Origin: Heterodera schachtii
Taxonomy: Eukaryota; Nematoda; Chromadorea; Rhabditida; Heteroderidae
Direction: 5' to 3'
Length of the DNA stretch: 64,000 nucleotides
NCBI GenBank assembly: GCA_023374025.1
Contig: SIJG01000002.1
Location: forward strand, 1,988,402 to 2,052,401
Below the pieces are notes generated by a model. The model was given only the letters and a program-made list of their open reading frames with translations, had not been told where the DNA came from and made no database searches. The position numbers were made by a program, and so were the translations under genes. Positions 45,105-60,789 of this stretch are shown here, piece by piece; position 1 is the first letter of the stretch, and each line of letters begins with the position of its first letter.

Positions 45105-46858
45105 TTAGCGCGGACAGTCATTTCTTTCTCTCTCCTCCTCACATTCCTTTTGCTGCTCTTCGTCTTCAATTATGGACCAATCTCGGCCCGAGTCCCCCGT
45201 TTCGCCTCTCTCCAAATTCCATTCGTCCAAATTGTTCTGCACATCAGCAAGTCTTAAATAAAAAAATTTCCTCGTGTGAAAACCCGAAAAAGCCAAAAAA
45301 AAACCTTCTTGGCTTGTCTAAATTTTTTAGTTGCTAATTCATAAACACCGTAAAATTCGCCATTTTTGCCCAAACGTACTGTTTGTCAACACGACGGAGC
45401 AGTGCTTCGAACTGCTCGACAGTGTTTTGCTGATTGTGAGGCATCGCTTCTCCATTGTCGTTCTGACCACCGTTTTGTCCCATTTTTTTCTCGTCCGCTC
45501 GCGGGTCGAATTCGTCGTCGAATATTTCATTGGCATTCACTGCAGGAAGAACGTGTGCGTTGTTTTGTCCGAAAATGTCGACGAGGATATCGTTGTGATT
45601 ATCGCAACATAAATTGCCATGTTGGTTGTTGGCACGACGCGGAGGAGGGGCTAACGGAAGGGGCGGCACGGGGGGCGAATTGGAGCGACGGGCATTCATT
45701 TCATTTGAAAAATTCAACGGATAGGCGGAGACACTCGGCACTTCCGTGACTAATTTGTTCTGAACCCAAGAAAAGGCAAATCAAAAGGGACAAATGCTAA
45801 AAAAATCACAAAAATGGGTCCACAGTTGGCGGCACAAGTGCACCCCTCGAGACGGTGTTTCAGCTGCCGATTTTCCTCCTCCAGTTCAGCAATTTTCTTC
45901 CGTAAAAGAAGTTCGTGCTTTTGGTTCGCCAATTCTTTCCCCCGTTTTTTGACTTGTTTCTGAAAATGTCGGTTGGAAAATCAAATATTAACTTCTTCCG
46001 CACTTCATAGGCCAGGTCGAACGCTTCTCCAACAGTCAATGTGATATTTTCGGCCATTTTGTCGCTCAAAAACACAAAGCATTGGTACTTCCCTTGCTCG
46101 TTCTTGGCGATGTACGAGAACAACCGTTTGTCCTTAATTCATCTTATTTTGTTAATTCATCAAAAGTGGAATTGCGAAATATTTCCCTTGCCATCCGCCC
46201 TTTTACGGCACCTGTCGGTCATCGGCACAGAATGAAATTCGACTGAGATGGTGCTTGACGATGATCGCCCGGCTTTTCGCGTCGAGAACGTTCACACAAT
46301 TAACGCTGATTTGCAGAACAACCTAATTAAATCTATTTATATTAAAATGTTGGAAGGGTATGGGTTCGTTAATTAATAGATTATGCCTAAATCATCTATT
46401 TTTGCTGGAAATTTTTCAAGAATTTTTTTAATTTTTTCAGCGATTTTTAGGAATTTTTTTGGAAAAACTTAGTAATTCAGCATAAAAATCAACGAGAAGT
46501 GATGCTCACCTTCCTTTGTTTTGCGCCTGAATGTCCCGTTTTCCCCCGTTCGATTTGTAAGTGAAAGCGAATGGCGTGAATGGCATCCTCAACGATTTTG
46601 GTCCCTCTCGGCGCCGGCACTTCCGTTTGACCGAGCATTTTGACGACATATTCGACGCGGGCATTGATAAGACAAGCTGAATTTAGGAAAATATTGTAAT
46701 TGGAACAACAAATTAAAATGACCGGGCGGGTGTATCCATCCACCCAAAGAACCCTTCGACGAGGCCGGTGAACCGAGAACGGAACGCGGAGAAACACCGC
46801 CAATTATGCCATTGGCCGTCGCAGAAAAAGAACGCTTTATTGTCTTATAAACCTCCAT
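45105..46858 (-). CDS. ced-6: CED-6/GULP engulfment adaptor
   Basis: Cytoplasmic adaptor linking the phagocytic receptor CED-1 to engulfment of dying cells. The PTB domain is spread over four exons: [72 protein letters not shown], then [19 protein letters not shown] and [17 protein letters not shown] leucine-zipper coiled coil follows ([18 protein letters not shown]), then a Pro-rich stretch ([15 protein letters not shown]) and a conserved C-terminal piece ([15 protein letters not shown]). Same order as GULP1. The start codon at 46858 heads a basic N-terminal region ([17 protein letters not shown]). It lies 316 nt after EXO1 and 417 nt before PRKRIP1, all on the same strand. Confidence 0.92.
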
Positions 46859-47173
46859 AGTCCTTTGTCAGCACACAAAAGTTAAAATGAAATTGTAACA
46901 ATGAGAAATGATGGAAATGGGTGGCCAAACCATTTTTTGTTACGGAAAACAAAAAAATAAATAAAAACATTTTACCCATAAACAAAAAAGATTGAAAAGT
47001 GATACTTCAAAAAAAAGAGAAAGTGCCCAATTCGGAATAAGAGAATAAAAAAGAGATCGAAAGTTTACAACAAACGAAGTCTTTAAAACACAATCAAAAG
47101 ACAAGTGACCACCGCTCATTGGGAAGACATTTCAGAACCTCAAAATGGGACAGGGAAAATTTAATTGCAGGCT
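46859..47173. other. intercistronic region EXO1 to ced-6
   Basis: AT-rich, 315 bp, no gene. Longer than a typical SL2-type spacer (about 100 nt) but shorter than most promoter regions in this window. Confidence 0.4.
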
Positions 47174-49368
47174 CTAATGATGCCAAATTACTTCTGGAAG
47201 AGCAGTTCTCCTCGTCGTCCCCTTCCTTTTGCGTAAGTTGGCCATAAATTCGCATCCAATCCTTTGCTGTCCAATTTGTATAGGCCCCATTCCGCGGTGC
47301 TGCACTTCCCTTAAAAAACTAATCTCCTGAAGGTAAGCAACTCTTACTAAAAATGATCACTTACGATTTGAATCTCAGAGAAACGACGTCTTTTCGTAAA
47401 AATTGTATCAATTTCCCCTTTATTAGTTGTTCTTTTGCGTTCTTCATGACAAGGAGAAGAAGAGATTGACTCATTGTCAGCCGATCTTTTCACGAGTGAT
47501 TTTTTTGGCTAAATATTTTTTATAATAATTTTAATTAATTAAAATCCAACCCGAAAAGCCCCGAATTTGTTGTCCAACTCTTTTTCTAGTTGGTCCTTTT
47601 CCTTTTCCAGCACTTTTTTGTAATTGCTGTTCCAAATTGACGACACGGGAATTTCACTGGGCAAAACAAATTCATCCTCAAGCGACGACTTGGAAAGGTC
47701 GTCATTTCCCAAGGCAAGGCGAAGGGCATTCCGTGAAGAAACGACCGAAAAACGACGAATTTAACTGACCAAATCACCTTACTTCTCCCGCATAATGGTA
47801 CTTCTTTTCACTGTCCAACAAATTTTCCTAAATTTATTAATTATTGAAAAAAGCAATTAAATGCATTTTTTTTTACATTACCAATAAAATAGACAAATAA
47901 CCTTTTCTTCCCCTGTCTCTGGATAGGCATTCAATGGCCTCTGTTCTCGCTTTCTACGAATTAAAAAGAATTCTTAAATATAATGGAAAAGGGATAACAT
48001 ACAAAGGATCGAAGACAATTTGGTATAAAAAGGTGTTCTCCGCGCGAACAAAGGCGTCCACAAAATCAGCGTCCACTTTTACTTTGAGCCGTTTATTCGT
48101 GTACAACTGCAGACGAATGAGGACCTGAAACAGCGAATGTAAGGGAATTAAACCGAAATGACGGACGAACACTCGGTAGAGTGGCATGACTGGATGCCTT
48201 TGTGAACACTTCTTCGGCTGTCTTCAATCCAACGCCTTGAAGGCCGCCCTGCAAGTAGTCACAGCCCGCCAAAATGCAAATCCTTCGGAATGTGACAAAA
48301 TCAAAGCGACGACGCAAAACGGGGCACACGCAATTTGGCAGTTTGTGCTTTTCATAGATAACACAGAAGCCAGTTCCGGGATCCATTTTAAAAATTATCT
48401 GTAAATAAAATAGTTATAATAAAGGTGAATCGAAAAAACGGGGGAAGTCAAAGCAAACAAACCTTATCACACCCGAAAACGATCAAGTCAGAATCCTCAG
48501 TTACGACAGCATCTGCATAGCCTGAGTGAATTAATGAACAGATGTATCAGTAAGAGGCAAAAAAATTATAAAATACAAAAAAATTGATAGGACAGAAAGC
48601 CGAAATTGGAAAGGAAGAAATTCGGTGGAATTGAATCTTTTTCCAGTTGGTTTTGACAGATTTTGAGACACGTACAGTGAATTTGGCTGAGCCCACCTCA
48701 CCTTCTTTCATCATATACGCAATTTGTGCGTCCGCCTCATAAGGTGCAATGATCGTATCAACATTTTTGATTTTGTTAAAGGTCTCAAAATGATAAACAA
48801 TGAGATCAAAGAATATGTCGCAATTCCCCCACCTTTATCGTCTTCTCGACGACTTCCCTTGTGAGCGTTACTCCTTTGCTAAATGCACGATGTGCTTCCG
48901 CAGTAAGGCCTTGGCTTAACAATTCGCAACCCAAACTTTGGTACTTTTCGCGACATTCTCTCCGTGAATCATTCGTCTCCTTAAAAAGTATATTATAGAA
49001 AATAGGGGGAAATGAGTTACTTTTTTAGCGGGCAATGACCTCCCATCGAAGACCAAAATGACATGGCATTCCAACACAAGCAGATGTTTCACATATTTTT
49101 GGACATAACCAATATATCTGTTTGCGTTATTTCGGAAATAGTTAATTTTCGAAAATTAAAGAATACAATTCCGAGTCCTGCCCCATTGCCAATTTCCCAG
49201 CACAGCCAAAAACCCCACGATGTAACAGACAACTGACGTCCACAAGCAAAGTCTTGCCTTTGAATTCATTTATATTTCCCTGGCAAAATAATTAAAAAAG
49301 ACATCATTTTAATGGATTACCTCATAACAAGCTTTCTTCACATAAGGTAACAAGCCAACCACACCCAT
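47174..49368 (-). CDS. exo-1: exonuclease 1 (XPG/RAD2 family)
   Basis: 5'-3' exonuclease and flap nuclease used in mismatch repair and end resection. Start MGVVGLLPYVKKACYE is a RAD2-family N terminus (Gly2 and following). Further: VLECHVILVFDGRSLPAKK (metal-binding Asp), RECREKYQSLGCELLSQGL, the second metal cluster DAVVTEDSDLIVFGCDK at about 48480-48530, helix-hairpin-helix region ILAGCDYLQGGLQGVGLKTA, then VDAFVRAENTFLYQIVFDP and RPLNAY, matching EXO1 and not FEN1. The C-terminal part (47.8-47.17 kb) is short and basic, ending in an RKRKGTTRRTALPE region; the mismatch-repair tail of human EXO1 is mostly missing. The exon boundary near 47770 does not resolve cleanly: the ALRLALGN exon lacks an in-frame AG acceptor, possibly a sequence error. 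Confidence 0.88.
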
Positions 49369-49677
49369 TCAATACAAATAAATTACCCTTAGAAATTCAA
49401 TTCGTTTATTTAAGCAATAAAATGAAAGACAAATACATACAACTTAGAGATTTTAGAGCCTAAAACCCTAAAAAAATTTGAAAACTTTATTTAATATATG
49501 TTGGCGTCGACCCGAAATTTTTCAGAAAAATACATCCCTATTTCAAAAACTAAAAACACAGAAAGAATTTGCAAATTAGCTACCGGATTTTGATGAAAAA
49601 ACAACTTTTTTTTAAGAATAGAAAGCTTTGTTAATACATATCAATGTCATTTCCAACTCAATCCTACTCAACAACAA
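49369..49677. promoter_or_regulatory. divergent promoter region between EXO1 and SMARCAL1
   Basis: About 310 bp, AT-rich, separating two DNA-repair genes transcribed away from each other. It may also contain a short first exon of SMARCAL1, whose start codon could not be placed. No specific factor site recognised. Confidence 0.4.
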
Positions 49678-52531
49678 TTGAACTTACAGGATGAACAAAG
49701 GGAGCGGATTAAGCAAAACAGGGAAAGGGCACTGAGAATACAGGCGGAAAAGGCCGAGCAGAGAATTAAACAGGGTCCAACTGCAGCAGCAAGTCAACTT
49801 CTTCCCCACGTGGATGGAATGGCCATTTCCAACAACAAACCACCACCGCCAATTGGAGAAGTTGGCACTTTCCTATTTTTGCTGAATTTTATTATGTCTT
49901 TTTAAAGAGACGTGTGTGCCCTCGTCCCATTCAAATTCAACCCCCTATTACAACAAAAAATTCCAATTCGCCCCGACCTTCGACGAGTTCTGTGCAGAAA
50001 GTGCTTGTTCAAATGGACTTTTCGCTAATTAACGCGAATCGCTTTAAGGTGATTTCACTATTCCTGTCCACAAAATACCATTTTAATAATTTAGGTGCAA
50101 TTTACTCCTTTTAATAGTGATGTGGTGGACAAACTCAAGTCAATTCCTTCACGGTCTTTCAATGCAGACGACAAAACATGGTCTTTCCTTATCGATGATT
50201 ATGAAGCGACCAAAAAGGCATTGAACGGACTGAATCGCACAGTAAATTTGAAACTCGCCGAAATTCCATTTGACGTGAGAAGGGTCAGTCCAGTCTATGT
50301 GTACTGTACTTTTAAAACCGTAATTAAAAACATTTTAGTTGTTTTTGACTAAAAGTACTGCCAAACCCAAAGTGAATTTGGCCAAAATTGGACAACATCT
50401 GCTAGATTCGCTATTTTCTTTTCAGCGCTGTGGAGTAAGGTCCTTTTCCACATTATCTATTTTGATAATTTTCAATTTTCTGCAAATTTTAAGTGTTGGC
50501 ATTGAAAGAGATGGACGGATTTTGATAGCGGACGAAATGGGCCTTGGCAAATCCATACAGGCTTTGGCCATCGCCAATTACTACCGTAACGAGTGGCCTC
50601 TGCTTATTGTCTGTCCCTCCTCCGTGAAGTACGCCTGGATGGGCCAGTTCAAACGATTTATGCCCGATGCAAATGTTTACGTCATCGAAAAACAAAGCGA
50701 CCCTTTGCCCATCTCACGCAACACTTCCGTCGCAATTGTAAATTTACGAAATTTTACTAGTTTTTCCATTTTCCTTCAGGTACTCAGCTATGACCTCATG
50801 GTTTCCAAGGCCAAACAATTGAAAAGCAATTCCATTTATGTTGTTGTTTTTGTGAGTTTAGCTAATTATTATTTAATTGGAAAGGAAACAAAATTAGGAT
50901 GAATGTCATTTGCTGAAGGAACAGACAACGCAGCGGACAAAAGTCGCATTTGAACTTTCGGTTATTACCAATTCGTTTTAAAATTTAGTCATTTGTTTCC
51001 AGAAAATTGCCAATCGCGTCATTCTTCTCAGCGGCACACCGGCGCTGTCAAGACCCAGTGAATTGTTCACGCAAGTCCGAATGATTGACCCGAAAATATT
51101 TCCTAGTTGGCTGAAATATGCCGTGCGTTACTGCGGAGGAAAAAAGGGGCGATTTGGATTTGATGCGAAAGGAAGGTGCGCACTTTGTATGTCATATTTT
51201 GCATTTGGAAGAAATAATTTCGAAATTAAAGGTCCAACCCCGACGAATTAAAAACTGTGATGGATAAAATTATGATAAGGTAAAACATTTCCTTTTCACA
51301 TTTTAATAAAAATTCATTTTCTGCAAGACGTTTGAAAAAGGATGTGCTGGACGATTTGCCCGAGAAGAGACGTGAAGTTGTGTACCTTTCTGGCGATGCC
51401 ATCGATGCCAAAATTAGAGAGTTAAAAAAAGCTCGGGATGCGTGTGAACAAGCGAACAGATATTCAGTGAATTGCTGACAGATTAGAAAAATTTGGCCAA
51501 ATTTTCATTTTTAGGATGCGAAGACAAAGAAAGAGACTTTTGCGGAGTATTATGTTCAGGTTGTGCCGTTCTTCCCCCTTCTTTTGTCTTTCTAATTTTT
51601 TTAGACGGGCCTTGTAAAAATGCGCGCGGTTGCCGAACACGTGGTGGACACGTACTTCCACGAGGAAGGTGCCGACAGAAAGGTTTTAGTGTTTGCGCAT
51701 CACTTGGCCGTTTTGGACACATTGGGCGTTGCGATGGCGAGAGCGGTGAGAACAAATCGCCTTACATTTGTTTAACCATTCAATTTTCCAAAATGCTTTT
51801 GTGGGGTCAATGGTAGTTAATACAAAAAATCAATTAAAACCGAATTAAAAAAAACTTAGGTCCAAAAATTAAAAAATACCGAATTGCTGAACTTGCCCAT
51901 GACACCGTTTTCTTGCCCCCGCTTCCCAGGGTGTTCAATACATTCGGATAGACGGTGCCACGCCAGCGCATGATCGGGCGCTCTATTGCGAACAATTCCA
52001 AAGTGACCGCCGAACAAAGGCGGCTTTGCTGTCAATCACTGCGGCTGGCACGGGCATCACTCTGACGGCGGCATCCGTCGTTGTCTTCGCCGAACTCTAC
52101 TGGAACCCTTCCGTTGCTTTTTTCTCTATTTGGAAAGTAAACCATTCGAATTTCCATTAAGTTGATGATCCAAGCGGAAGACCGCGCTCATCGAGTCGGG
52201 CAGAAGGATTCTGTGCACGTTCAGTATTTGCTGGCGCGGAAGACGGCTGACATGGATATTTGGTCATTGGTTGGCTCAAAATTGAAAGTGCTCGGTGAAG
52301 TGAATCTCTCTAACGAAACGTATGTCTATTGTTCTACTCGCTTTTTGGTTATTTTGAATATGTTTAAGCTATCGCGGCATTGAGAACTCAGAGAAATATT
52401 GTGGGGCGAGCTCTCTTATCACGGATTTCTTTAACGTGATGAATTGTGGCGATGACAACGGAGAACCGGTGACAAAACGCATAAAACCGATGGATTTTGG
52501 AGTGACAAAGAATGCAATAGGACATCTGTGA
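49678..52531 (+). CDS. SMARCAL1 (HARP) annealing helicase
   Basis: SNF2-family ATPase that reanneals RPA-coated DNA and remodels stalled forks. The N-terminal stretch QDEQRERIKQNRERALRIQA resembles the SMARCAL1 RPA32-binding helix (EEQRKKIEENRQKAL). One HARP domain: FKVQFTPF ... LKSIPSRSFNADDKTWSFL. ATPase lobe 1: FQRCGV, ADEMGLGKSIQALAIANYY, CPSSVKYAWMGQF, DECHLLK, ILLSGTPALSRPSELF; lobe 2: VLVFAHHLAVLDTL, IRIDGATPAHDR, LLSITAAGTGITLTAASVVVF, AEDRAHRVGQKDSVHVQYL. The C terminus ends KNAIGHL. No ATG lies in frame directly before 49678; the first exon seen opens after or through TTACAG, so a short upstream exon is likely. It converges with DHX15, only 124 bp between stops. Confidence 0.92.
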
Positions 52532-52655
52532 GCCATTGTATAGAAAGCAGTCTTGGAATTTTTAATTGTTTCCCAATTGTAATTCCTTTCTTTATTTATT
52601 TGCTTTAAAAATACAATATGACAAAATAAAAACTGTTCGTGCCTGCCGGTCTGAT

Positions 52656-55874
<3,219 letters not shown>

Positions 55875-56207
55875 TTGGAAGGCTATCTGTTGTAAGGATT
55901 GAAAATTAGAAAATTACATTATTTATGTATGACAAACTGCCTAGAAAACACATAAACCAGGGTTCTCAGATGAAAAATTTTTCAATTTTGGGCTAAACGC
56001 CAAAATAGTTGAGAATAGTTTTTTTCAAAATTTTTTTTAGCTTTTTAGAGCTCGGGAAAAAATAGTGAAAAAACTAAAACAATAGCCCACCAAAAAATAA
56101 AGAACCTGGGTTCCCTAAGAATTTGGTCAAAATTTTTTTTAAAACACAATTTGAAATTTCGCAATTAAGCCTCTATAAATAATAATTTTTTTCCCTTAAG
56201 GAGCAAA
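55875..56207. promoter_or_regulatory. divergent promoter region between DHX15 and par-3
   Basis: About 330 bp, AT-rich, between opposed start codons. It ends with a TTCCCTTAAG acceptor 7 nt before the first par-3 ATG seen, either a trans-splice site or the acceptor of an internal exon. Confidence 0.4.
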
Positions 56208-59200
56208 ATGTTGGCTGCGCATTCATCGTCAAAGTCGGATTACATTACGGTTGGTGTGAAGGTTTTATAAAATGTGTGACTTAATTTAATAAAAATTGTT
56301 ACGAAAATTATTACATGTCATTCTTGCTCTCTAATCGTTGTCATATATTGTCAGGTACTGGCTATCTACGATGATCCGCCTTCAAAAAATAAACAGAATA
56401 GTTTTGGAGATGATCAACCAAATTCGAAATTGTCCATTCCCATCAGTGGAACACCAAAATCCAGTGGAAAAGATGTTCCTAACCATGATGCACATGCAAC
56501 AGTTGATTCAGGTAAGACAAGAATTATGACAAAGCAAAACTAACAATTTAACCAAGTCCAATTAATTTGATTAGGTAATTCATGCACTAATTTGTAAGAC
56601 ATTTAGCGTTGCTTAAAAGCTAATTCTCCACAGCGTAACTTTAGGGGCCATTCAGTTACAAAAAGAATGCCTTGCTTCTTCATCGGCCGATGCTTTCGCT
56701 GCCAATAAATCGCCGTCAATTTTGAGGAATTCGGGCAAAAAAATTCACAACAAAAATGAGAGCTTTTCTGTACATTTTGAGGGTTTGTTTTATTGTTGGG
56801 TATGACTGACTTTTCCTTAATTTAGCCAATGGTCAAAATTCTACAAATGCTCGTCTTGCAAATTCTTTTCGCAGAGATGGAAAATGGAACGGAAATTCTC
56901 GCAAATCGCGGATTGCAAACTCATTTTTGGACGCGAAAGAATCCATTGAATCCGAAATGAATGAAAAATGGCCAGATTTTGACAGGACACTCTATCAACT
57001 CCAGGTCTATCACAATTTTATATCAATAAATAATTTTTGAATCTTTTAGCGGATTGTTCTTTCATCAGACACTCTGGAATTGCCTTTGGGTTTAGAGGTT
57101 TTAAATCCAATATTTGTAGGAAGTCAAATATTTTAATCGCGCTTATTTTTAGGTTTCCCCCGTTCCGAATCAGTCAAACCCAAGCAAATTGTTAGCGGTT
57201 GAAATTCGTTCTATCGAGGAAAGAGGCCGAGTTTCGGATGATGGTCGGTTGAGGGTTGGAGACCAACTCGTCGAGGTCAACGAAACTTCGTGTGATATGG
57301 TAAAATGGCACCAAATGGTTTATTGACGTAAAACTTCATTTCAGATTTCTTTTGCGCGTGTTCAGCTTCGTCTCCGTGAACTTCAGTCCATCCCAAATCC
57401 GTCATTTGCATTTTTTCGTCGCATTTCACCAAAACATTCGCAGAAAGTCCCGCAAAGGCTTTTGCCCGTCACTACAGCTTTACAAATTGGGAACACTTCT
57501 CAAATTGGAGAAACAAAAAGTGTTCATCTGAGGAAAGGTTCGTGGCATTGTGTTTAAATAACCCTTTTCAAATCTTTTCCAATTCAGGTGAAGATGGGTT
57601 TGGTTTCACTTATGCGGGACGCGAATCTTTCGCAAATAATCGCAAGGAAAACCTTTACTATGTGAAGGGTTTGCGCAAAGAGTGCGGAGGAATTGCCATT
57701 GGCGACAGAATTTTGCAGGCATTAAACAACGACTTAAATGGTTTTAGAAAAAAGAAAATGAATTTTCAGATTGATCAAATGTCCCTGTCAGAGAAGAGTC
57801 AGTTCGAAGTGACGGCGTTGTTGAAGAGCAAATCGGTTGGGGATGTCATTGAGCTGTTGATCAGTCGGAATGTTGCTGAAGAGCCAAAACAAAACAACGC
57901 AAAAAATCAAAAAGAGGACACTTTGGAGCATCATCAGTCGTCCGATTTGGTTTTTGACAGTTTAAATGCACACTTTGCGGGAAGCACCGATTTGGAATTG
58001 CAATGTTTGGACATTCCACTCAATGACACGCCCGGTGCTGGCTTGGGACTCTCACTGAAAGCACAGCGAGTCGGCGCCACTGATTCGGGCCTTTTCATTC
58101 GTAGTGTGAGTTAATAGTCATGAATAAAAGGAATACAAATTTGATTACGATATCCCATTCTTATTGTTAGATTCTCCATGGTTCCGCAGCCTTCAAAGAT
58201 GGGCGATTGCAAGTCAACGACCGTTTGGTTGGCATCGAAAACCAAAATTTGCTTAATTATGAATTGAATGGGGAGGCTTTGGAGGCATTTATGCGGACCA
58301 TTTCTCAGTTGCCTCAAACGAAACATTCCCTTCGGTGAGATAATTCTAATTTTTGATTAATGCATTTTTGCCACCATTTAGGCTGTTTGTGCTGCGTAAA
58401 ATGCACCAATCGCGCGATTTGAAACCATTCGGTGGTGGCGCAAGACGTGGCAGTGACAGTGATTTAAGTCAGCTGTCAAATTTTGACCGTGAAGCGCCTT
58501 CACGGAGGTCTTTAAATTAAAGAGCGATTTATGGATGAATCCTTTTCAATCATAACCCCCTTTATTTCGCCACATTTACTTTGTTAAATTTTTTTTGTTT
58601 TGTTTAGGTCGATCTCTGAAAAACGGTCGCTGGTCACCCGCAGGGACCCCTCTCAGCTCAGAACCTATCAAAGAATTGTCCATCAACGCCAAATCAGCGG
58701 TAAGCAATGAGAAAACCTTCTTTTTCACTCTGTTACTTCTCAGCTCCTGCACTGTCCTCAACTGCAGTTGCCAATTCGACTCGCTCTCGACGTTCACTTT
58801 ACGACGAGCTCCGAAGGGTCCGTTCCACGCATTCCGGGCCAAGCGCCAAAAAACAACGGCCAAAAACAATGTTTTATGTGGACGAGTCGGGCGCTGCAGT
58901 GACATCGGAGTCGGGTCTGATACCAAATTGTTTATCGTTACCAATAATTAATGCTTTACAATTAATAGGGTTTTCCTCAACTTATCCACCACATACTGTC
59001 AGTGCCGTCACAAGCGATGCCATTAACAATAATAACAATGGCACTAATAATGCCTATGCTCACAATCTTTCGGGGAATGAACCATGTCATTCTGAAAAGG
59101 ATAAAGCGATGTCGAGCAGTATGTCTCATCCTTTGACTTTGTCAGAATTTGCCAGGACTGTCAATAAAAACAGAAGTGCATGTAAGGAAAAAGATTTTCA

Positions 59201-60162
59201 TAATTAAACAAAGAAATCGTCAATTCTTCATAGATGCACAATGCCAGGACGAAAGTGAGCCAAAACAGACAAAAAACCGACGCGGCTCATTGGGCAACGG
59301 ATTGTTCAAACTGTTCGGTCGGGGGTCGACTCACAAGGAAAAGGGCGACGGCTTCTGCAGGGAGACGGCAGGTGCCGCACGAACACAGCAACGACCGCCT
59401 CCTCCGCCGTACCGGTTGTCCCCAACTGTTCAACAACAACAGCAGCAGCACTGTCCGCCCTGCCAATGCTCTCCCATCGACCATTACTGCCATCAACAGG
59501 TCAACCACAAAGGCAAATGCCGTTTGGATGGCTGGGGGACTTAAACGTGGCTTTACGTGTTTATCTCCATGCTTAACATGGCTATTGAATCTCGCACTTT
59601 GTCTTAGTTTTTCCGCTTTTCCTTTCTGTCCTTTGTCCCATCGTCCTGTTTCAGTGTTCTCACATTAATTCCGACCCAATGGCCAACTTCGGCCTTCACC
59701 ATCGCACTAACAATTGCACAAGACTTCATCAATTTTATCGGTACGGTTCTCGAAGGAAGCATAAAAACACTCTCATGGTCACTGATTCTCAAATTCAGTT
59801 CGTCCTTCCATCCGACCCCCACCAATTCCTCCGGCACTTCGGACCGCCACCGCCATTTCCGTTCACCACATTTTGGGCTCGCCGAAGTGCCCCACTCACG
59901 AGACGACAGCAACACCACCACCACCATGTGCAACCAGCACCAGCAATGGCTGTACCCTATTCAGAGCTTTCGCCAAACCCACCGGCAGGACATGCCGATC
60001 CACCCGTCACAGTTGGCATGGACTACTATGATTCGTAAGTTTTCTCTTTGTTCTTTGGCATGTCCATTTTCACTTTGTCGATTGAATGGCGACATCATTG
60101 ACAGGTTCAACTCCTGGTTCGCTCCCCGGGCGAGTTCCGCACGACTTCTCGGCCGTTTCTGA
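56208..60162 (+). CDS. par-3: PAR-3/Bazooka polarity scaffold
   Basis: Cortical scaffold of the PAR-3/PAR-6/aPKC complex that sets cell polarity. Three PDZ domains: PDZ1 (57.05-57.4 kb; LPLGLEV ... DDGRLRVGDQLVEVNE), PDZ2 (57.5-57.9 kb; VHLRKGEDGFGFTY ... GGIAIGDRILQALN), PDZ3 (58.0-58.4 kb; DIPLNDTPGAGLGLSLKAQR, AAFKDGRLQVNDRLVGIE). After PDZ3 comes SRRSISEKRS, the likely aPKC-binding region (PAR-3 CR3, compare SMSEKR), a basic segment (RRGSLGNGLFKLFGRGSTHK) like the lipid-binding patch of PAR-3, a Gln/Pro-rich stretch and a Cys/His-rich part; the last exon ends SSARLLGRF. Only the final strand of the N-terminal CR1 oligomerisation domain (VLAIYDDPP) is recognisable, so the N terminus is truncated or its exons are unseen. 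Confidence 0.88.
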
Positions 60163-60789
60163 AGGAGTTCGTCAACAGCGCCAACAGTCGCTGCTCTTTC
60201 GGTCAAAAACTGTTGCTAAACAAAAATCCAAACCTAACGCAGTTTTCTACGACCAATGCTCCGATTGGGTCATCCGATGTTAATTTCTCCCAATTAAATA
60301 ATTAATTAATAATTTAATTGTATATCCGTGGCTCTTTCACTTACATTTTTGCTTCTGACCCATTGTCCTTTTTATCAGTGTTGTGAGTTCTGTTCCCAAT
60401 TTCTTTCCAACAAAGCAGCTTTTCGCAATTCCATTTTGGGTATTTTTTATTTTATTTTATTATTGTATTTTCCCCTTCCCCAAATTGCAATTGACTGTCT
60501 TTTCTTTCCGTTCATTGTCATTATTCTCAGTTATTTCTCGAAATAAATCACGAGACAAAAAACAGACTAAATTTTTGATGTCACTTTCTTTTTTCTCTGC
60601 TCAATTCAGCAAAATTTGCGCACGCAACAAAACCAATTTATCCGCCCTAATCCAATAAAAGGGGGCGCTTAGAAAGGAAAAACGCGCGGAAAGCGCTCCT
60701 TCGCCTTCCTTTTGGGGTCATTATTAAATGCGTTTTGATCGCTCTCCCATTTTATTTCGGTCGCAAATTCCCTCCCTTTTCTTTTCCCA
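60163..60789. other. intergenic region par-3 to TSP1-domain gene
   Basis: AT-rich and T-rich, 627 bp, no gene. Contains a palindromic AATTAATTATTAATAATTTA-type stretch at 60296-60318, within the expected par-3 3' UTR. Confidence 0.4.
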
